Under the pieces are notes generated by a model. It made no database searches. It was not told the origin of the DNA and saw nothing but the letters and a program-made list of their open reading frames with translations. Positions 42,212-43,878 of a stretch of DNA of 43,878 nucleotides are shown in pieces. The stretch is taken from the NCBI GenBank assembly GCA_035715725.1, contig DASTKT010000217.1:1-43878 (forward strand). Reading direction: 5' to 3'. Position 1 is the stretch's first letter, and each line of letters opens with the position of its first letter. Position numbers and translations under genes: made by a program. This DNA is from JADGGV01 sp035715725. Lineage in GTDB: Bacteria > Gemmatimonadota > Gemmatimonadetes > Longimicrobiales > RSA9.

Positions 42212-42227
42212 CATAATGTGTATTATG
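42212..42227. promoter_or_regulatory. AT-rich palindrome, candidate HxlR operator (site 2)
   Basis: CATAAT-GTGT-ATTATG is a perfect six-base inverted repeat with a four-base centre. Its inner ATAAT-N4-ATTAT has the same 5-4-5 plan as site 1. TATTAT at 42221-42226 also resembles a -10 element. It sits 61 bases after the HxlR stop in a very GC-rich context. Confidence 0.5.
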
Positions 42228-42254
42228 CGAAATGGTCCGGAGCTTGCCCTCTGA

Positions 42255-42285
42255 GCCCGCGCCGCCGCCCAGGCGGCGGACGGGC
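42255..42285 (+). other. Strong GC hairpin
   Basis: CCGCCGCC (42262-42269) pairs with GGCGGCGG (42272-42279), and outer GCCCG (42255-42259) pairs with CGGGC (42281-42285). No T-tract follows, so it is not a normal terminator. It lies 28 bases downstream of palindrome site 2. Confidence 0.5.
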
Positions 42286-42354
42286 ACGCCGGGCCCCTAC
42301 CGTGAAGCGGCGCGGGGCTCGGGCCGGGGGGTGGGCCTCCGACCGGGATGGGCG

Positions 42355-42374
42355 GCCTCGCGCCGACGCGAGGC
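42355..42374 (+). other. Hairpin with tetraloop
   Basis: GCCTCGCG (42355-42362) and CGCGAGGC (42367-42374) form a perfect eight-base-pair stem around the loop CCGA. It is one of three perfect stems in the gene-free segment. Confidence 0.45.
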
Positions 42375-42634
42375 GTGAGCGACCGGGTGGACGGAGGCGC
42401 GAGAGCTGCTCCTGACGACGGGACCGCGGCGCGACGCGGGCGGGAGCGGCGACGGGTTGTGATGATGCAACGGACCTTGCGGGACGGAGGCGTGCCCGGG
42501 GGCCCGCGGCGGCGACCGGACCGGGTACGGAACCTGGCCGGATGAGGCGTAGGTGCCTCCGCCGCTTCGGTCCCCGCGCGGATGCCGTGCGGATGCGGCA
42601 AGGTGTGGCCGGTGAGCCATGGCAGGACCGCGAC

Positions 42635-42658
42635 ACAGCCCCCGACGTCGGGGGCTGT
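42635..42658 (+). terminator. Perfect 24-base palindrome, terminator-like
   Basis: Positions 42635-42646 and 42647-42658 are exact reverse complements. As RNA this makes a nine-pair ACAGCCCCC/GGGGGCTGT stem with a GACGTC loop. It is followed by CTTGC, so the T-tract is poor. It may end a transcript from upstream or mark a protein site. Confidence 0.45.
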
Positions 42659-42784
42659 CTTGCATCGGGGGGCCCGGACCCGCTCTTGCAGCCGCTGGCG
42701 GCGGAGCGGCGGTGGCCGGCGCGGGGGCCGGCCGTGGCGGGACGGCAGCGGCGGGACGCGCGCGCAGCGAGGCGTGGAGGCGCG

Positions 42785-43750
42785 ATGACGGATCGGCGGA
42801 CGGGCCGAGGGCGTCCGAGCGCGGAGGCGGCGGAGGCCGGACGGGATGCCGCGGTGGCGATGGCCGGGGTCGAGCTCACGCACCCCGGGCGGGTGCTCTA
42901 CGCCGACCAGGGCCTGACCAAGCTGGACCTGGCGCGCCACTACGTCTCGGTCTCCGACCTGATGATGCCGCTGCTCTCGCGGCGGCCGCTCACGCTCGTG
43001 CGCTGCCCGCAGGGTCGCCAGGCGGCGTGCTTCTACCAGAAGCACACGGACGACGCATTCCCGAAGACGGTCCGGCGGGTGCGCATTCAGGAGAAGGCCG
43101 GCCGGGTGAAGGAGTACGCGTACGTGACCTCGCTGGCGGGCGTCCTGGCGCTGGTGAACATCGGGACGCTCGAGCTGCACACCTGGGGGGCGCACGTGGA
43201 CCGCGTCGAACGCCCGGACCGCCTCGTGTTCGATCTGGATCCCGATCCCGACGTGTCGTGGGGCGCCGTGTGCGAGACGGCGCTGCACGTGCGGGACCGG
43301 CTCGCGCAGCTCGGCCTCCGCAGCTTCGCGAAGACGACCGGAGGAAAGGGGCTGCACGTCGTCGTCCCCCTGCTCCGGCGCGCGGACTGGGAGCAGACCG
43401 CTGCGTTCGCGCGGGCGTTCGCGAAGTCGATCGAGGCGGACGCGCCGGACCGGTATACGACGGACGTCGCGAAGGCGAAGCGAAAGGACCGGATCCTCAT
43501 CGACTACCTGCGCAACACCCGTGGCGCGACGGCAGTCGAGGCCTACTCGACGCGCGCCCGGCGTGGGGCGCCGGTGGCGACCCCGGTGCGCTGGGAGGAG
43601 GTCGGGCCGTCCCTCAGGCCGGACCGATACAACGTGGGGAACTTCGGGGAGCGGCTGCGGGCGCTGGCCGGGGCGGATCCGTGGGCGGGGTATCGCGAGG
43701 CGAGGCAGCCGCTCTCCGCGGCGGTGCTGCGGTCGCTGAACATCTCGTAG
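42785..43750 (+). CDS. ligD: Stand-alone LigD-type polymerase/primase domain
   Basis: This 321-residue protein matches the polymerase domain of bacterial LigD, an archaeo-eukaryotic-primase-fold enzyme that adds nucleotides in non-homologous end joining. The metal aspartates are Asp150 and Asp152 in VFDLDPDP and Asp240 in ILIDYLRN. GGKGLHV at 186-192 and AYSTRARRGAPVATPV are family motifs. LTHPGRVLY (31-39) is the usual domain start, preceded here by about 27 variable residues. No ligase or phosphoesterase domain precedes or follows it, and ku is not seen. GGAGG at 42776-42780 supports the ATG at 42785; ATG 42860 is an alternative. Confidence 0.88.
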   Translation: MTDRRTGRGRPSAEAAEAGRDAAVAMAGVELTHPGRVLYADQGLTKLDLARHYVSVSDLMMPLLSRRPLTLVRCPQGRQAACFYQKHTDDAFPKTVRRVRIQEKAGRVKEYAYVTSLAGVLALVNIGTLELHTWGAHVDRVERPDRLVFDLDPDPDVSWGAVCETALHVRDRLAQLGLRSFAKTTGGKGLHVVVPLLRRADWEQTAAFARAFAKSIEADAPDRYTTDVAKAKRKDRILIDYLRNTRGATAVEAYSTRARRGAPVATPVRWEEVGPSLRPDRYNVGNFGERLRALAGADPWAGYREARQPLSAAVLRSLNIS

Positions 43751-43878
43751 GCGCTCGGGCGGGCACTTCCCTGCCGGCGTGGTCGTGTGCGCGCCACCAC
43801 ATTTGTTTCCACCGGCACGCCCGGAGCGACGCGGTCGGCGTCACGGAAATGGCTCGCGGATGCGCAGCGGGGCGGCGC
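43751..43878. other. Terminal noncoding stretch
   Basis: The last 128 bases hold no supported gene. A short GTGGT/ACCAC inverted repeat near 43779-43800 precedes a T-rich ATTTGTTT and could be a weak terminator for the polymerase gene. Confidence 0.3.

Larger units (their letters stand above)
42228..42784. other. Gene-free, hairpin-rich segment before the LigD-type gene
   Basis: About 550 bases have no frame with a believable start, ribosome-binding site or family likeness; the open frames give Arg/Gly/Pro-rich translations typical of GC-rich noncoding DNA. Several perfect hairpins occur (42255-42285, 42355-42374, 42635-42658). It may be a long leader, a noncoding RNA or decayed sequence. 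Confidence 0.5.

Noticed and set aside
42182..42415. A 77-codon + strand frame after the HxlR gene
   Set aside because: It starts inside an inverted repeat, crosses the palindrome, and gives an Arg/Gly-rich translation without homology.

Overview
The window reads as one contiguous piece of a very GC-rich (roughly 70%) chromosome of a diderm, LPS-making bacterium. Every gene I can support lies on the + strand. The organism makes Kdo (kdsA, kdsB, kdsC, kdsD), exports LPS (lptC, an OstA/LptA-type protein, lptB), makes menaquinone by the futalosine route (mqnE, mqnC), and encodes sigma-54 (rpoN). This mix, with the high GC and the gene order, suggests Gemmatimonadota or a neighbouring phylum. That placement is inference; there is no rRNA gene here to settle it. 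I saw no insertion sequences, prophage, CRISPR, tRNA or rRNA.

Layout. (1) 1-8803: phosphomannomutase behind a good sigma-70-type promoter, a UPF0182 membrane protein, carbamate kinase, sucCD, an EIIA-CBS fusion and ndk. (2) 8863-14837: the classic yceD-rpmF-plsX-fabH-fabD-fabG-acpP-fabF fatty-acid operon, closed by an excellent intrinsic terminator (14867-14909). (3) 15099-19659: a new promoter, then mqnE, mqnC, ispF, a DedA-family protein and a Xer recombinase. (4) 19771-21890: a pabA/trpG-type amidotransferase overlapping a gene for an exported protein with a bactofilin-like segment and a probable beta-barrel. (5) 21946-31544: a promoter, then kdsB-pyrG-kdsA-kdsC-kdsD-lptC-lptA-lptB-rpoN, nearly all joined by start/stop overlaps. 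CTP synthase (pyrG) sits beside CMP-Kdo synthetase, which consumes CTP. (6) 31554-41094: an envelope glycan block with a GT2 transferase, WecB epimerase, GT4 transferase, YfhO-like polytopic protein, methyltransferase, UPF0104 membrane protein, polyprenyl-phosphate mannose synthase-like GT2, a zinc-ribbon protein and a PlsC-like acyltransferase. (7) 41095-43878: a looser region with an HxlR-SCP2 regulator flanked by two similar AT-rich palindromes, a gene-free hairpin-rich segment of about 550 bases, and a stand-alone LigD-type polymerase domain.

Most of the window is conserved housekeeping and envelope biogenesis. The points that deserve a second look are: the uncharacterised glycan block; the long N-terminal extension on LptB, with a sigma-54-like site inside it just ahead of rpoN; the DedA gene, which has no normal start codon and shares the frame of ispF across one TAG; the CX5CX2C cluster in MqnE; the bactofilin-like/beta-barrel protein; and the twin ATARTN4AYTAT palindromes around the HxlR gene. 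Start codons were chosen from ribosome-binding sites, overlaps and family N-termini. Alternatives are given where the choice is open.
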